Notes: generated by a model from the sequence alone, not told the origin. 64,000 bases of DNA from an uncultured Flavonifractor sp. (GCA_944385575.1 CALWXT010000003.1:20692-84691), one strand, 5' to 3'. Positions 17,800-25,933 are shown, counted from the stretch's first letter. Numbers and translations are program-made.

Positions 17800-17836
17800 G
17801 GGCCCGGCAGTGCGGCGCTCCCGCACCGCCGGGCCC
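17800..17836 (-). promoter_or_regulatory. GC-rich hairpin between dctP and dctQ
   Basis: GGGCCCGGC (17800-17808) pairs with GCCGGGCCC (17828-17836). There is no T-run, so a transcript-stabilising or processing hairpin is likelier than a full terminator. Such hairpins commonly set higher expression of the binding protein than of the permeases. Confidence 0.6.
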
Positions 17837-17864
17837 GCGGTTTACCTTTCTTCTTCCGGCAGGA

Positions 17865-18956
17865 TCAGAATTCCTCGCCGATCGCCAACACCTTATCCAC
17901 GATGTCCTGAGACACCATCTTCCCGTCGCCTACGTAGTCGCCCCAAACGGCCTGGCCGCTCTCACGCCAAAGCTCGATCTCCTCATCGTTGGGATAGTAG
18001 ACCTCAACGCCTTCGGCTGTGATCTCGTCCATGATGGTCTCCAGCTTCTCGTTGAGCAGCTGGTCCTTATACAGCTCCAGCTCCTTGCCGGCTTCCATCA
18101 CAATGTTGTACAGCTCGGAACCCTCGCCGCCCAGCTTCTCAATGCAGCTGGCGCTCATCAGCTGGACAGACGCCACGTAAGACATGTCAATGATGGTGCA
18201 GTAGTCGGTCACTTCGCACAGTTTGTTGCCGTAAGTACCGATGGGGTGGCCATACAGGCCTTCTACCGTGCCCTGAGACAGGCCCAGATAGACTTCGTTG
18301 AAGTTCATGGGCACCGAAGAAGCACCCCACTGGTCAAACAGAGCCATCTCGATCTCAGAGCCGGTGGTACGCAGCTTGACACCCTTCATATCGGAAGGAA
18401 CCTTGGCCACTCCGCCGGAACGGTTGTAGAACAGAGCACGGGCCGCGCCGCCGTCGATATCATAGTTGATGGGGACCAGACCGATATCGCTCTGGATTTG
18501 CTCCGCGATCTGAGAGCGGATATCCTCGTCCTGGAACACCGCGCGGACATGAGGCTGGCTCTTGAACAGGCCGGGCAGGTCGGTGAAGGCCAGAGCCTCG
18601 GAATAGTCCATCAGGTTACCGGCAGAGGACTTCACGATATCCAGCGTACCGCCCATGGCGGCCACCAGAACCTGCTTGTCGTTGCCCAGCTGGCTGTTGT
18701 TATAGTACTCTACCTTAATTCTTCCGTTGGACTTTTCCTCAATAGTCTTGATGAAGTTCAGGTTCGCATCATCTTCCGGAGTGCCGGTCACCTCAGCGGC
18801 CGCGTACTTCAGCACGATCTGCTCACCTGTGCTCGTATCGCCGCTGGGACTGGGAGTGCCGGTGTTGCCGCCGCTGGGAGTGCTGCCGTTGCTGCCGCAG
18901 GCCGTCAGGAACAGGCCCAGGGTCACCGCTGTTGCAATCAGTTTCTTCGCTTTCAT
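17865..18956 (-). CDS. dctP: TRAP transporter substrate-binding lipoprotein
   Basis: 363 residues from ATG at 18956, which has AAAGGAGAG at the right distance. It has a lipoprotein signal ending in LTAC, then a Ser/Gly/Thr/Pro-rich linker. DctP features are present: VEYYNNSQLGNDKQ, VKLRTTGSEI (with the arginine that usually salt-bridges the substrate carboxylate) and NFNEVYLGLSQGTVEG. It is anchored outside the membrane and binds an organic acid. It is the first gene of the leftward operon, served by its own strong promoter. Confidence 0.95.
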   Translation of the reverse strand: MKAKKLIATAVTLGLFLTACGSNGSTPSGGNTGTPSPSGDTSTGEQIVLKYAAAEVTGTPEDDANLNFIKTIEEKSNGRIKVEYYNNSQLGNDKQVLVAAMGGTLDIVKSSAGNLMDYSEALAFTDLPGLFKSQPHVRAVFQDEDIRSQIAEQIQSDIGLVPINYDIDGGAARALFYNRSGGVAKVPSDMKGVKLRTTGSEIEMALFDQWGASSVPMNFNEVYLGLSQGTVEGLYGHPIGTYGNKLCEVTDYCTIIDMSYVASVQLMSASCIEKLGGEGSELYNIVMEAGKELELYKDQLLNEKLETIMDEITAEGVEVYYPNDEEIELWRESGQAVWGDYVGDGKMVSQDIVDKVLAIGEEF

Positions 18957-19025
18957 GTTTTCTCTCCTTTCAAATATGACCAGCCTTCTGCCCTTGTGTT
19001 TTGGTTTCAAACTTATTATGTATGC

Positions 19026-19054
19026 ATCATACTCCTTGCAAAACTTTTTGTCAA
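19026..19054 (-). promoter_or_regulatory. Promoter of the dctP operon
   Basis: On the minus strand TTGACA (19054-19049) and TATGAT (19031-19026) are spaced by exactly 17 bases. A short palindrome, GTATG-CAT-CATAC (19020-19032), covers the -10, a plausible operator. Confidence 0.75.
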
Positions 19055-19108
19055 TCCTTTTTTGGTATATTTTCACGATTTGCAAGAGAAATTATTTTAA
19101 TTTTTGAC

Positions 19109-19137
19109 TTGATTTCCTGATACACACACTTTATAAT
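19109..19137 (+). promoter_or_regulatory. Promoter of the ridA operon
   Basis: TTGATT (19109-19114) and TATAAT (19132-19137) are spaced by 17 bases, facing away from the dctP promoter. The two -35 elements are about 55 bases apart. Confidence 0.75.
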
Positions 19138-19150
19138 AATGATGTATCAG
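19117..19150. promoter_or_regulatory. Candidate operator: 8-bp inverted repeat across the ridA -10
   Basis: CTGATACA (19117-19124) and TGTATCAG (19143-19150) are perfect inverted copies centred on the -10 box. The right arm contains ATGATGTAT, and the leftward promoter carries ATGATGCAT on its own strand, so one regulator may bind both sites. Confidence 0.5.
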
Positions 19151-19199
19151 ATAATTTATTTGTCTCTGATTTATTATTTTATATTTGGAGGGCATCATT

Positions 19200-19688
19200 A
19201 TGGGAACAGTTGAAAATCGGATCCATGAGTTAGGATTGGAGCTGCCTGCTTGTCCTTCCCCCGTGGCAGACTATGTCCCCGCTGTACAGTTCCAGGGCAA
19301 TCTGGTGTATGTATCCGGCCAGGGCTGCGCAAAGGGCGGCAAACTGCTGCACCAGGGAAAGCTGGGCTCCTCCGTCACCATCGAGGAGGGCGCCGCCTGT
19401 GCCGAGCAGGCCGTGCTCAACTGCCTGGCCGCACTCAAATCTGAGATCAAGGACCTGGACCGGGTGGACCGGGTGGTGAAGCTGCTGGGCTTTGTGGCCA
19501 GCGAACCAGGCTTTGACCAGCAGCCTTATGTGATCAACGGCGCCTCCCGCCTGCTGATCCAGCTCTTTGGCGAAAACGGCAAGCATGCCCGCGCGGCTAT
19601 CGGCACCAACGAGCTGCCTTTTGGGACGCCCGTGGAGATCGAAATGATCGTGGAACTCAAGCCCAGCATGGACCATATGGCCAGCTAA
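19200..19688 (+). CDS. RidA family protein
   Basis: 162 residues. ATG at 19200 is chosen because GGAGG lies 7 bases upstream. It is a YjgF/YER057c/UK114 fold protein of the longer subgroup: GNLVYVSGQG and the C-terminal RAAIGTNELPFGTPVEIEMIVE are recognisable, with the arginine that contacts substrate carboxylate. RidA proteins hydrolyse reactive enamine/imine intermediates released by PLP enzymes to keto acids and ammonia. It is the first gene of the rightward operon, opposite one that encodes a PLP enzyme. Confidence 0.9.
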   Translation: MGTVENRIHELGLELPACPSPVADYVPAVQFQGNLVYVSGQGCAKGGKLLHQGKLGSSVTIEEGAACAEQAVLNCLAALKSEIKDLDRVDRVVKLLGFVASEPGFDQQPYVINGASRLLIQLFGENGKHARAAIGTNELPFGTPVEIEMIVELKPSMDHMAS

Positions 19689-19735
19689 CTACTGACCTTA
19701 CATTTTATAAGGTATTCGGAAAGAAGGCGGATCCT

Positions 19736-20968
19736 GTGAAAGTTGTTTTGGCCAAGCACCTGATTTCCTGCGCGGAAGGTGCCCCTGCTCTTCAGCATGA
19801 CATTGGTATCGTCATTCAGGATGGGCGTATCACACAGATGGCCCCCATTGATTCCCTCAAAGAGCTTCTTGCCGCTCCCGGGACAGAGGTCATCGACCCC
19901 GGCGAGTCCTATGTCATGCCCGGCCTGATTGATGCGCACCTGCATCTTTGTTTTGATTCCACAGACAACCCCATCACAGCGCTGGACAGCGAAAGCGCCG
20001 ACGTCACATTGCTGCGCATGGCTGCGGCGGCCCAGACAGAGCTGCGCTCCGGCGTGACCACCGTGCGCGACTGCGGCGCAAAGGGCAATTCCATCTTCCA
20101 TCTGCGGGACCAGATCCGCGCCGGCGTCCTGGAGGGCCCCGATATCATTGCCTGCGGCGCACCCATCACCGTGACCGGTGGACACTGCCACTTCCTCGGT
20201 TTGGAAGTAGATAGTCTGGACGAGGTGGAAAAGGCTGTCCGTCAGCTGTGCAAGGACGGTGCCGACTTCATTAAGGTCATGGTATCCGGCGGAAACATGA
20301 CGCCCGGGAGCAACTCGCTCATCAACCAGTATGGCTATGAGGCGCTTTCCATCATCACCCGCGAGGCCCACGCCAGAGGCAAACGGGTGGCCGGACACAT
20401 CCACACCACCGTTGGCATTCAGAACGCAGTACGGGCAGGCTTTGATACCATCGAGCATTGCAGCTTCAAGGATTCCACCGGCCGTCAAGACGTGGATTTC
20501 TCCATGGATCTGGTTAAGGAGATCCGGGATCACGGCATCTCGGTCTGCCCCGCTTTTGGCAAGGGATATATCCTGCCTCCGGAAGAAGGCGCTCCCCTGC
20601 CGGACAAGGTGGCCATGTGGGCCGCTTTCCAAAACAGCCGTTTCTTCACCACCGAGCAGATGTTTGACGCCGGAATCAATGTGGCGGCTGGTACTGATGC
20701 AGGGTGCAAACGCACGTTCTTCCATGAGTTCCCGCTCACGCTGGAGATCCTGCACAGCAAGGTCCATATGCCTATTTATGACGTGCTGCTCAGCGCCACC
20801 ATCCGGGCGGCCAAAGCGCTGGATATTGAGACTATGACCGGCTCTCTTGAGGTGGGTAAAAATGCTGATCTGATCTTTGTGTCGGACGATCCAACCAAGG
20901 ACCTGCAGGCGCTCAGAAAACTGCGCGGAGTCATCAAGGGCGGTAACGTGGTCTTTCTGCATGCCTGA
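19736..20968 (+). CDS. Amidohydrolase family metal-dependent hydrolase
   Basis: 410 residues starting at GTG 19736. It has the amidohydrolase superfamily TIM barrel: the metal-binding HxH at H68/H70 in MPGLIDAHLHL, a candidate metal-bridging lysine in FIKVMVSGG, then HIHTT, TIEHCSF and the catalytic aspartate in AGTDAG. It is closest to imidazolonepropionase/Xaa-Pro-dipeptidase-like members that open cyclic amides or cleave amide bonds. In this operon it could open a lactam or remove an N-acyl group; the substrate is unknown. Confidence 0.9.
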   Translation: MKVVLAKHLISCAEGAPALQHDIGIVIQDGRITQMAPIDSLKELLAAPGTEVIDPGESYVMPGLIDAHLHLCFDSTDNPITALDSESADVTLLRMAAAAQTELRSGVTTVRDCGAKGNSIFHLRDQIRAGVLEGPDIIACGAPITVTGGHCHFLGLEVDSLDEVEKAVRQLCKDGADFIKVMVSGGNMTPGSNSLINQYGYEALSIITREAHARGKRVAGHIHTTVGIQNAVRAGFDTIEHCSFKDSTGRQDVDFSMDLVKEIRDHGISVCPAFGKGYILPPEEGAPLPDKVAMWAAFQNSRFFTTEQMFDAGINVAAGTDAGCKRTFFHEFPLTLEILHSKVHMPIYDVLLSATIRAAKALDIETMTGSLEVGKNADLIFVSDDPTKDLQALRKLRGVIKGGNVVFLHA

Positions 20969-21004
20969 CCCCGCCCTCCCACAAAAAAAGAAGGGGATAA
21001 TATC

Positions 21005-21799
21005 ATGAATACCGCATATTTGGAGAAATTGTTCGGCATGGATGGCAAGAAGGCTGTTATTACCGGCGGCGCCAGCGGCCTGGGCCGTGCCATTGCGTAC
21101 TCCCTGTCCCAGTTCGGGGCAGAGGTATTCCTGCTGGACCGCAACCCCGAGGGCCTGGCAGAAAGCGCCCAGATCATCCGCGAGGCGGGCGGTGCCTGCC
21201 ATACGTACGAGCTGGATATCTCGGACACCCAGGCACAGGACCGCTTTTTTGACGAATTTCTTCAGAAGGAAAAGCATCTGGACATCTTTGTGGCCGACGC
21301 CGGTATCAACATCCGCTCCGAGCTGCCCGATGCCAAGCTGGAAGACATCAAAACTCTGCTCCAGACCAACTACATCGGCACTGTTTACGGCATGATCCGG
21401 GCTGCAAACATCATGAAGCCCCAGCGCTCCGGCAATATTCTGGTCATCACCTCCGTCAACGGCGTCAGCCCGCTGATCAATCAGGCGGTCTATTCCAGCA
21501 TCAAAGCAGGTTTGGAGGGCGCCATGCGCTGTCTGGCCGGCACTATGGCGGAGTACGGTGTGCGCGTTAACAGCTGCGCCCCGGGCTGTATCTACTCCAA
21601 TGGCAACAAGCACATGTTTAGTCAGGAGATCTATCGCACGGCCAAGGAGGCCAACATTCCCCTGGGAAAGATCGGGAATCCGGAGGATATCGGCGATGTA
21701 GTCGCCGCCGTGGTCAGCGACGCCTTCCGTTTCATGGTGGGCAGCACCGTACTGGTGGATGGCGGCGAGATTATGCGGCCCAAACAGGTACAGCCTTAA
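21005..21799 (+). CDS. Short-chain dehydrogenase/reductase
   Basis: 264 residues. Rossmann motif TGGASGLG at residues 20-27, acidic residue after strand 2 (LLDRN) suggesting NAD preference, and catalytic Y163xxxK167 in YSSIK. The family oxidises or reduces hydroxyl/keto groups. It lies 36 bases after the amidohydrolase gene and 30 bases before the Gfo/Idh/MocA gene, and probably oxidises the sugar-like substrate. Confidence 0.93.
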   Translation: MNTAYLEKLFGMDGKKAVITGGASGLGRAIAYSLSQFGAEVFLLDRNPEGLAESAQIIREAGGACHTYELDISDTQAQDRFFDEFLQKEKHLDIFVADAGINIRSELPDAKLEDIKTLLQTNYIGTVYGMIRAANIMKPQRSGNILVITSVNGVSPLINQAVYSSIKAGLEGAMRCLAGTMAEYGVRVNSCAPGCIYSNGNKHMFSQEIYRTAKEANIPLGKIGNPEDIGDVVAAVVSDAFRFMVGSTVLVDGGEIMRPKQVQP

Positions 21800-21829
21800 G
21801 GCGCCAGCCTGACAGGAGGTGTATCACAC

Positions 21830-22669
21830 ATGGTCAAAATCGGATGTGTCGGCTACGGTGGACGCCACGGCGAGTTCTTCTCCAGGGTTTTCAATCAGCA
21901 GAACGCCTTCCCCGGATACCACATGAGCTATGTGTTCGGTGAAGACGAAGTCCTCACGCCCGAGGAGCGGCAGCGCAGGTTTTTTCAGGTAGAGCACAAC
22001 TGCTCCAGTCTGGACGAACTGATCCGCTGCTCCGACGCAGTGATGATTCTCACCGTCCGGGGCGAAGATCACGCCCGCTATGCGCTCAAAGTTATCGAGG
22101 CCGGAAAACCCTTGTTCGTGGACAAGCCCTTTACCGCCTCGCTGGACGAGGCCAGGGAGATTACCCGGGCCGCTGAGGCCTGGGGCGTTCCCCTTTTCGG
22201 CGGCTCCACCCTGCGCCACCTGCAGAAGGTGGAGGAAATCCAGGCCCTGATGCAGCAGGAGGACTTTCCGGCAGTGGGGATCACCTATCGTGCCGATCCG
22301 GAAAGTCCCCTTGGCGCCTATCCCTTTTATGCCAGCCACACCGCTGAAATGTGCGTTGCGCTCTGTGGGCCGGATTACCGGCAAGTGGAGGCTGTACGCG
22401 TCGGAAAGAATATCTGCACCCTGGTACGCTATGACCATCGCTGTGCCTTACTCACCACTACTCTGGATACCCAGCTTGTGAATGTCCATCTGATGGGCAA
22501 AATATGCCGTTCCTTTGATCTAAACCAGGATCTGTGCTATGTGGACGGGGCAAGAAAATTTGTCCGCATGCTGGAAACAGGAGTACCTCCGGTACCTTAT
22601 AATGAATTTTGTTCCGCAGTGGGACTGGTTGAGGAAATTATGGAAAAGATTTCTTTTCCGACGGAATAG
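21830..22669 (+). CDS. Gfo/Idh/MocA family oxidoreductase
   Basis: 279 residues, shorter than the common 330-350. The N-terminal Rossmann motif is GCVGYGGRHGEF, and the family EKP-like site appears as GKPLFVDKPFT with its lysine. These enzymes act on sugars, inositols and their acids with NAD(P). It is the last gene of the rightward operon, with a good GGAGG ribosome site. The C-terminal domain is short, so the substrate pocket may be small. Confidence 0.88.
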   Translation: MVKIGCVGYGGRHGEFFSRVFNQQNAFPGYHMSYVFGEDEVLTPEERQRRFFQVEHNCSSLDELIRCSDAVMILTVRGEDHARYALKVIEAGKPLFVDKPFTASLDEAREITRAAEAWGVPLFGGSTLRHLQKVEEIQALMQQEDFPAVGITYRADPESPLGAYPFYASHTAEMCVALCGPDYRQVEAVRVGKNICTLVRYDHRCALLTTTLDTQLVNVHLMGKICRSFDLNQDLCYVDGARKFVRMLETGVPPVPYNEFCSAVGLVEEIMEKISFPTE

Positions 22670-22694
22670 TGCTTTATTTTTTTCATTTCTGTGA

Positions 22695-22722
22695 TATAAT
22701 AGCATTAACATAGCATTATGCT
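22695..22722 (+). promoter_or_regulatory. Promoter region of the regulator gene with repeated motif
   Basis: TATAAT is at 22695-22700; the -35 is weak. Directly downstream TAGCATTA occurs twice (22700-22707, 22711-22718), and AGCAT-T-ATGCT (22712-22722) forms a palindrome. It may be an autoregulatory operator. The rest of 22723-22823 shows nothing clear. Confidence 0.4.
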
Positions 22723-22823
22723 CTGTTTTTTGTTTCTCAGGCGAAGGTTTTAGGCCAAATACTTTATTTTAATTTCGGTCTTGAACCAACCGTCCTATCA
22801 GATTGTTCTACAATGGGGAGTAC

Positions 22824-23576
22824 ATGATGAATACAATCTACGATAATTGGTCTATGTGGCAAAAGCTGCTTACCATGCTGCAGCATCAGTTTGGAAATCG
22901 TTCAGAGTTCATCCTGCATGATCTGACGAAAGATTACAATCATACCATCGTAGATATCCGCAACGGGCACATTACCAATCGTAAGATCGGAGACTGCGGC
23001 TCCAATCTAGGGCTGGAGGTGCTGCGCGGAAGTGTGAAGGACGGAGATCGCTACAACTATATCGTCAATACCAGAGACGGTAAACTGCTCCGCTCCTCTA
23101 CCATGTATATCTATGACGATAACGGGGCTGTGATCGGAACCCTGTGCATCAACACAGACATTACCGAGACAGTTCACTTTGAGGAGTATCTGCGGCAGTA
23201 CAACCAGTACAGTACATCTGTCCCCACCCCTGCCGAGCCTGCCGATCCTGTGCGCAGTACTACACCTGCAACCGCCCCCGCACAGACGGAGCCGGAGTTC
23301 TTTGCAACCAATGTGACGGAACTGTTGGACTATTTCATTGCGGAGGCTACCAAATTGATCGGCAAGCCGGTGGAGCAGATGCAGCGGGAGGACAAGATCG
23401 AATTTGTCCGGTATCTGGACAGTAAGGGCGCGTTCCTTATTACCCACTCTGCGGAAAAGGTTTATGAATACCTGAACATTTCCCGCTTTACCCTCTATAA
23501 TTATCTGGATCTGGTACGTAAAGACGGCGACAAAGCCGGCGACAACGGCAAATCGTCCGCTTCCAAGGGTTCCTGA
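22824..23576 (+). CDS. YheO/DauR-like transcriptional regulator
   Basis: 250 residues from ATG 22824, with GGGGAG upstream. The N-terminal 120 residues form a YheO-like PAS domain (EFILHDLTKDYNHTIVDI..., VIGTLCINTDIT). A linker rich in Pro/Ala/Thr follows, then a C-terminal helix-turn-helix of the HTH_22 type (VYEYLNISRFTLYNYLDLVRK). The best-known relative is DauR of D-arginine catabolism. It closes the catabolic island and is the natural candidate regulator for both operons. Confidence 0.88.
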   Translation: MMNTIYDNWSMWQKLLTMLQHQFGNRSEFILHDLTKDYNHTIVDIRNGHITNRKIGDCGSNLGLEVLRGSVKDGDRYNYIVNTRDGKLLRSSTMYIYDDNGAVIGTLCINTDITETVHFEEYLRQYNQYSTSVPTPAEPADPVRSTTPATAPAQTEPEFFATNVTELLDYFIAEATKLIGKPVEQMQREDKIEFVRYLDSKGAFLITHSAEKVYEYLNISRFTLYNYLDLVRKDGDKAGDNGKSSASKGS

Positions 23577-23583
23577 ACCAAAT

Positions 23584-23627
23584 AAAAAAGCGGTCCGTTC
23601 CCATTTCAGGGAACGGACCGCTTTTTT
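23584..23627. terminator. Bidirectional terminator between the regulator and coaX
   Basis: AAAAAAGCGGTCCGTTCCC and GGGAACGGACCGCTTTTTT form a 19-bp stem with runs on both sides. The last base coincides with the coaX stop. Confidence 0.92.
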
Positions 23628-24403
23628 CATTTCTTCTTTTCCCGATAATAGATGATGCGCAGACCGTCCAGAACCAGCTGGGGGTCTACTACGTCAATCA
23701 GATCGGTATTATCAGCCACCATGCGGGCCAAACCGCCGGTAGCGATTACCTTGACCTCTCCCCCGCCCATTTCGGCCTTGGCCTGACGGATCAGATACTC
23801 CATGGCGCCAATATAGCCCATGACCGCCCCCGCCTGAATCTGGCCCACTGCGGTGGTGCTCAACACAGTATCCGGCTTCACCAGTTCCACCCGGGGCAGC
23901 AGGGCGGTTTTCTGGAACAGACCGTCAATGGACACCCGGACGCCGGCGGTGATGCAGCCGCCCAGATACACCCCGTCGGCGCTCACCGCATCCAGAGTAG
24001 TGGCGGTTCCAAAGTCCAGCACGATCAGAGGCGCGCCGTATTTCTCAATGGCAGCGATATCAGCCACCGCCCGGTCAGGGCCCAGCCGTTCGTCGCTGTC
24101 GCAGGGAATGTAAGGCAGCCTGGGGTCCAGATCCTCGTCGATAACCAGCGGCACCTTGCCCAGGTACTTTCTGACCGCATTGGACAGCGTGTGCATGACC
24201 TGTGGGACGACCGAGCCGATAACCACATCCTCCACCTGATCCAGCGCCACGCCGAACCGCTGGAAATACTGGCACATCAGCAGCCCGACCTCGTCAGACG
24301 TGCGGTTTGCGTCAGTCATCAGGCGGAAGCTGCCCTTCAGCTCCGCACCCTCAAAGATCCCCAGCACCATATTGGTATTGCCTACATCAATCACCAGCAG
24401 CAT
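23627..24403 (-). CDS. coaX: Type III pantothenate kinase
   Basis: 258 residues, usual size. ASKHA-fold motifs are visible: DVGNTNMVLG at the N-terminus, the catalytic segment LGPDRAVADIAA, LDFGTATTLDAV and the later GGCITAGV. It phosphorylates pantothenate in the first step of coenzyme A synthesis, in the cytoplasm. It is followed leftward by a terminator and preceded by a phosphoesterase gene 15 bases upstream. Confidence 0.96.
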   Translation of the reverse strand: MLLVIDVGNTNMVLGIFEGAELKGSFRLMTDANRTSDEVGLLMCQYFQRFGVALDQVEDVVIGSVVPQVMHTLSNAVRKYLGKVPLVIDEDLDPRLPYIPCDSDERLGPDRAVADIAAIEKYGAPLIVLDFGTATTLDAVSADGVYLGGCITAGVRVSIDGLFQKTALLPRVELVKPDTVLSTTAVGQIQAGAVMGYIGAMEYLIRQAKAEMGGGEVKVIATGGLARMVADNTDLIDVVDPQLVLDGLRIIYYREKKK

Positions 24404-24418
24404 GGTTCATCCTCCCCC

Positions 24419-24886
24419 TCAAAACTCACTGATATAACATACCGCGCCGCCCTCATCCAAAATAGCCACGGCATAGGTCGGCCGGGCCAGGCTGCCAATA
24501 CTGCCCGGATTGACCACCCACATCCCCTGTTGGAATTCACAGAGGGGCTCATGAGTATGTCCAAAGCACAGCAGGCCGGCGCCCGCGGCCCGGGCAGCCC
24601 GGATGGCAGCCCATGCCCCCATCTTCACCTGATAAATGTGCCCGTGGGTCATCAACAGCTTACAGCCTTCCAACGTAAAGATCCGCTCCTCCGGCAGATC
24701 CGGCCGGCGTCCGTCACAGTTTCCCGGTACAAAGGCAATCGGGATGTCCGAAAATTTTTCCTGAAGGGCCTGGGCATCCCGCACCAGATCTCCCAGGTGG
24801 AGGATGTGGTCAGGGCGCTCCAAACGCACCACATCCTCCATATTGGCTACATTCCCATGAGAATCGGAAAAAATCAGCAGCTTCAT
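24419..24886 (-). CDS. YfcE/MJ0936 family phosphodiesterase
   Basis: 155 residues from ATG 24886, with AAAGGTGA upstream; the longer frame has no ribosome site. Metallophosphoesterase motifs in order: FSDSHGN, LGDLV, GNCD, THGH and GHTH, all intact. Members hydrolyse small phosphodiesters. It is followed by coaX in the same direction. Confidence 0.93.
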   Translation of the reverse strand: MKLLIFSDSHGNVANMEDVVRLERPDHILHLGDLVRDAQALQEKFSDIPIAFVPGNCDGRRPDLPEERIFTLEGCKLLMTHGHIYQVKMGAWAAIRAARAAGAGLLCFGHTHEPLCEFQQGMWVVNPGSIGSLARPTYAVAILDEGGAVCYISEF

Positions 24887-24959
24887 GCGATCACCTTTCA
24901 GCCAAAGCACATATAATGGCCTGAGACCCACTATAAATAATTGAGATGGAGCTGATGGT

Positions 24960-25232
24960 ATGAATGTCCCTCAGTCTAATTTGGACGAACTGATGAAGGA
25001 CCCCAAAGCCGCCTCCCTGCTGAAGAACAAGGCGCTGATGCAGTCCATTCTAAATGCGCCCGATACCCAGCGGCTGATGCAGCTTCTGGACCAGAAAGCC
25101 GGCGCAGACCTGAAGCGGGCCGCCGCCGGAAACACACAAGCTCTGAGCGGCCTGGTCCGGCAGGTCATGGGGAGCGAGGAAGGCGCCCGCCTGATCCAGC
25201 AGCTCGGTCAAAAGATCAATCAGGAAAAATAA
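24960..25232 (+). CDS. Small hydrophilic protein of unknown function (first of three)
   Basis: 90 residues, helical and charged, no membrane segment, no family recognised. Two short similar segments (ALMQSILNAPDTQRLMQLLD and QALSGLVRQVMGSEEGARLIQQLG) suggest an internal helical duplication. A TATAAT at 24912-24917 lies in the short divergent gap with yfcE. It starts a three-gene unit with the next two genes, 24 bases apart. Confidence 0.7.
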   Translation: MNVPQSNLDELMKDPKAASLLKNKALMQSILNAPDTQRLMQLLDQKAGADLKRAAAGNTQALSGLVRQVMGSEEGARLIQQLGQKINQEK

Positions 25233-25256
25233 GCACAGCTGTCAGGGGGTGAACGC

Positions 25257-25652
25257 ATGGCAGAGCTGGAAGAAAAACTGAACGCCATACTCAGCGACCC
25301 CCAGGCCATGGGACAGATCCTCTCCGCGGCAAAGGCGCTTTCGGGCGCCCAGGAGGAAGAAGGCGCCCCCTCCCCCGCGGACGATCCGTCCGATGAGGGG
25401 GCCGCCGACCCTCTTTCTGCGCTGAACCAACTGGACCCCAGACTGATCCAGATGGGCATGCGGCTGCTCTCAGAATATACCGCCGGCGACGACCGAAAAA
25501 CCGCCCTGTTGGACGCCCTCAAACCCTTTCTCAGACCGGAGCGGCAGGCAAAAGTGGATCAGGCCGTCCGGATCGCCAGACTGGCCAAAGTGATCCGCAC
25601 GGCCTTCCGGATTTTCCAGGAACGCGGAAAGGAGGAGTCGGAAGATGTATAA
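25257..25652 (+). CDS. Protein of unknown function (second of three)
   Basis: 131 residues with a GGGGTGA ribosome site. Helical ends flank an acidic, low-complexity centre (residues about 30-55, rich in E, D, P, S and A). The LNAILSDPQAMGQILSAAKAL opening resembles the repeat unit in the preceding small protein (a D-P-x-x-hydrophobic pattern), so the two may be related. Its end overlaps the next start by 8 bases, so they are coupled. No family recognised. Confidence 0.72.
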   Translation: MAELEEKLNAILSDPQAMGQILSAAKALSGAQEEEGAPSPADDPSDEGAADPLSALNQLDPRLIQMGMRLLSEYTAGDDRKTALLDALKPFLRPERQAKVDQAVRIARLAKVIRTAFRIFQERGKEESEDV

Positions 25653-25932
25653 CCGCTACATACCCAACGGCACCGCCTACACCCGCATCACAGAGCCCGA
25701 CCCTCCGCCGTCCGCTTCGCCCCGTCGCAAAGAAGGCAAGGCGGAGAAAAAGGAAACCCCGGGGAGCGGCCTGCTCTCCAGCCTGCTCAAATCCCTCAAG
25801 CTGGAGGAATTGGACAGCGGCGACGTGCTGCTGCTGTTGATCCTCCTGCTGCTGTTTCTGGATGGCGAGGACAATATGGAACTGCTGATCGCCCTGGGGC
25901 TCATTCTGATTCTGGGTCTGGGGCGGGACTGA
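25645..25932 (+). CDS. Small membrane protein of unknown function (third of three)
   Basis: 95 residues. It begins MYNRYIPNGTAYTRI, has a basic/proline-rich middle, then two closely spaced hydrophobic leucine-rich segments (about 57-71 and 79-92) joined by an acidic turn (LDGEDNMEL). Leucine-rich hairpins like this occur in uncharacterised clostridial proteins, some linked to sporulation; that link is from memory and not shown here. Ends 2 bases before the convergent neighbour's stop. Confidence 0.7.
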   Translation: MYNRYIPNGTAYTRITEPDPPPSASPRRKEGKAEKKETPGSGLLSSLLKSLKLEELDSGDVLLLLILLLLFLDGEDNMELLIALGLILILGLGRD

Positions 25933-25933
25933 A

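Noticed and set aside
19104-19109. TTGACT as -35 of the ridA promoter
   Set aside because: It is 22 bases from the -10; the overlapping TTGATT at 19109 gives 17 bases.
19685-21613. 642-codon open frame antisense to the amidohydrolase and SDR genes
   Set aside because: Both sense genes have full catalytic motifs and ribosome sites; the antisense product has no recognisable features.
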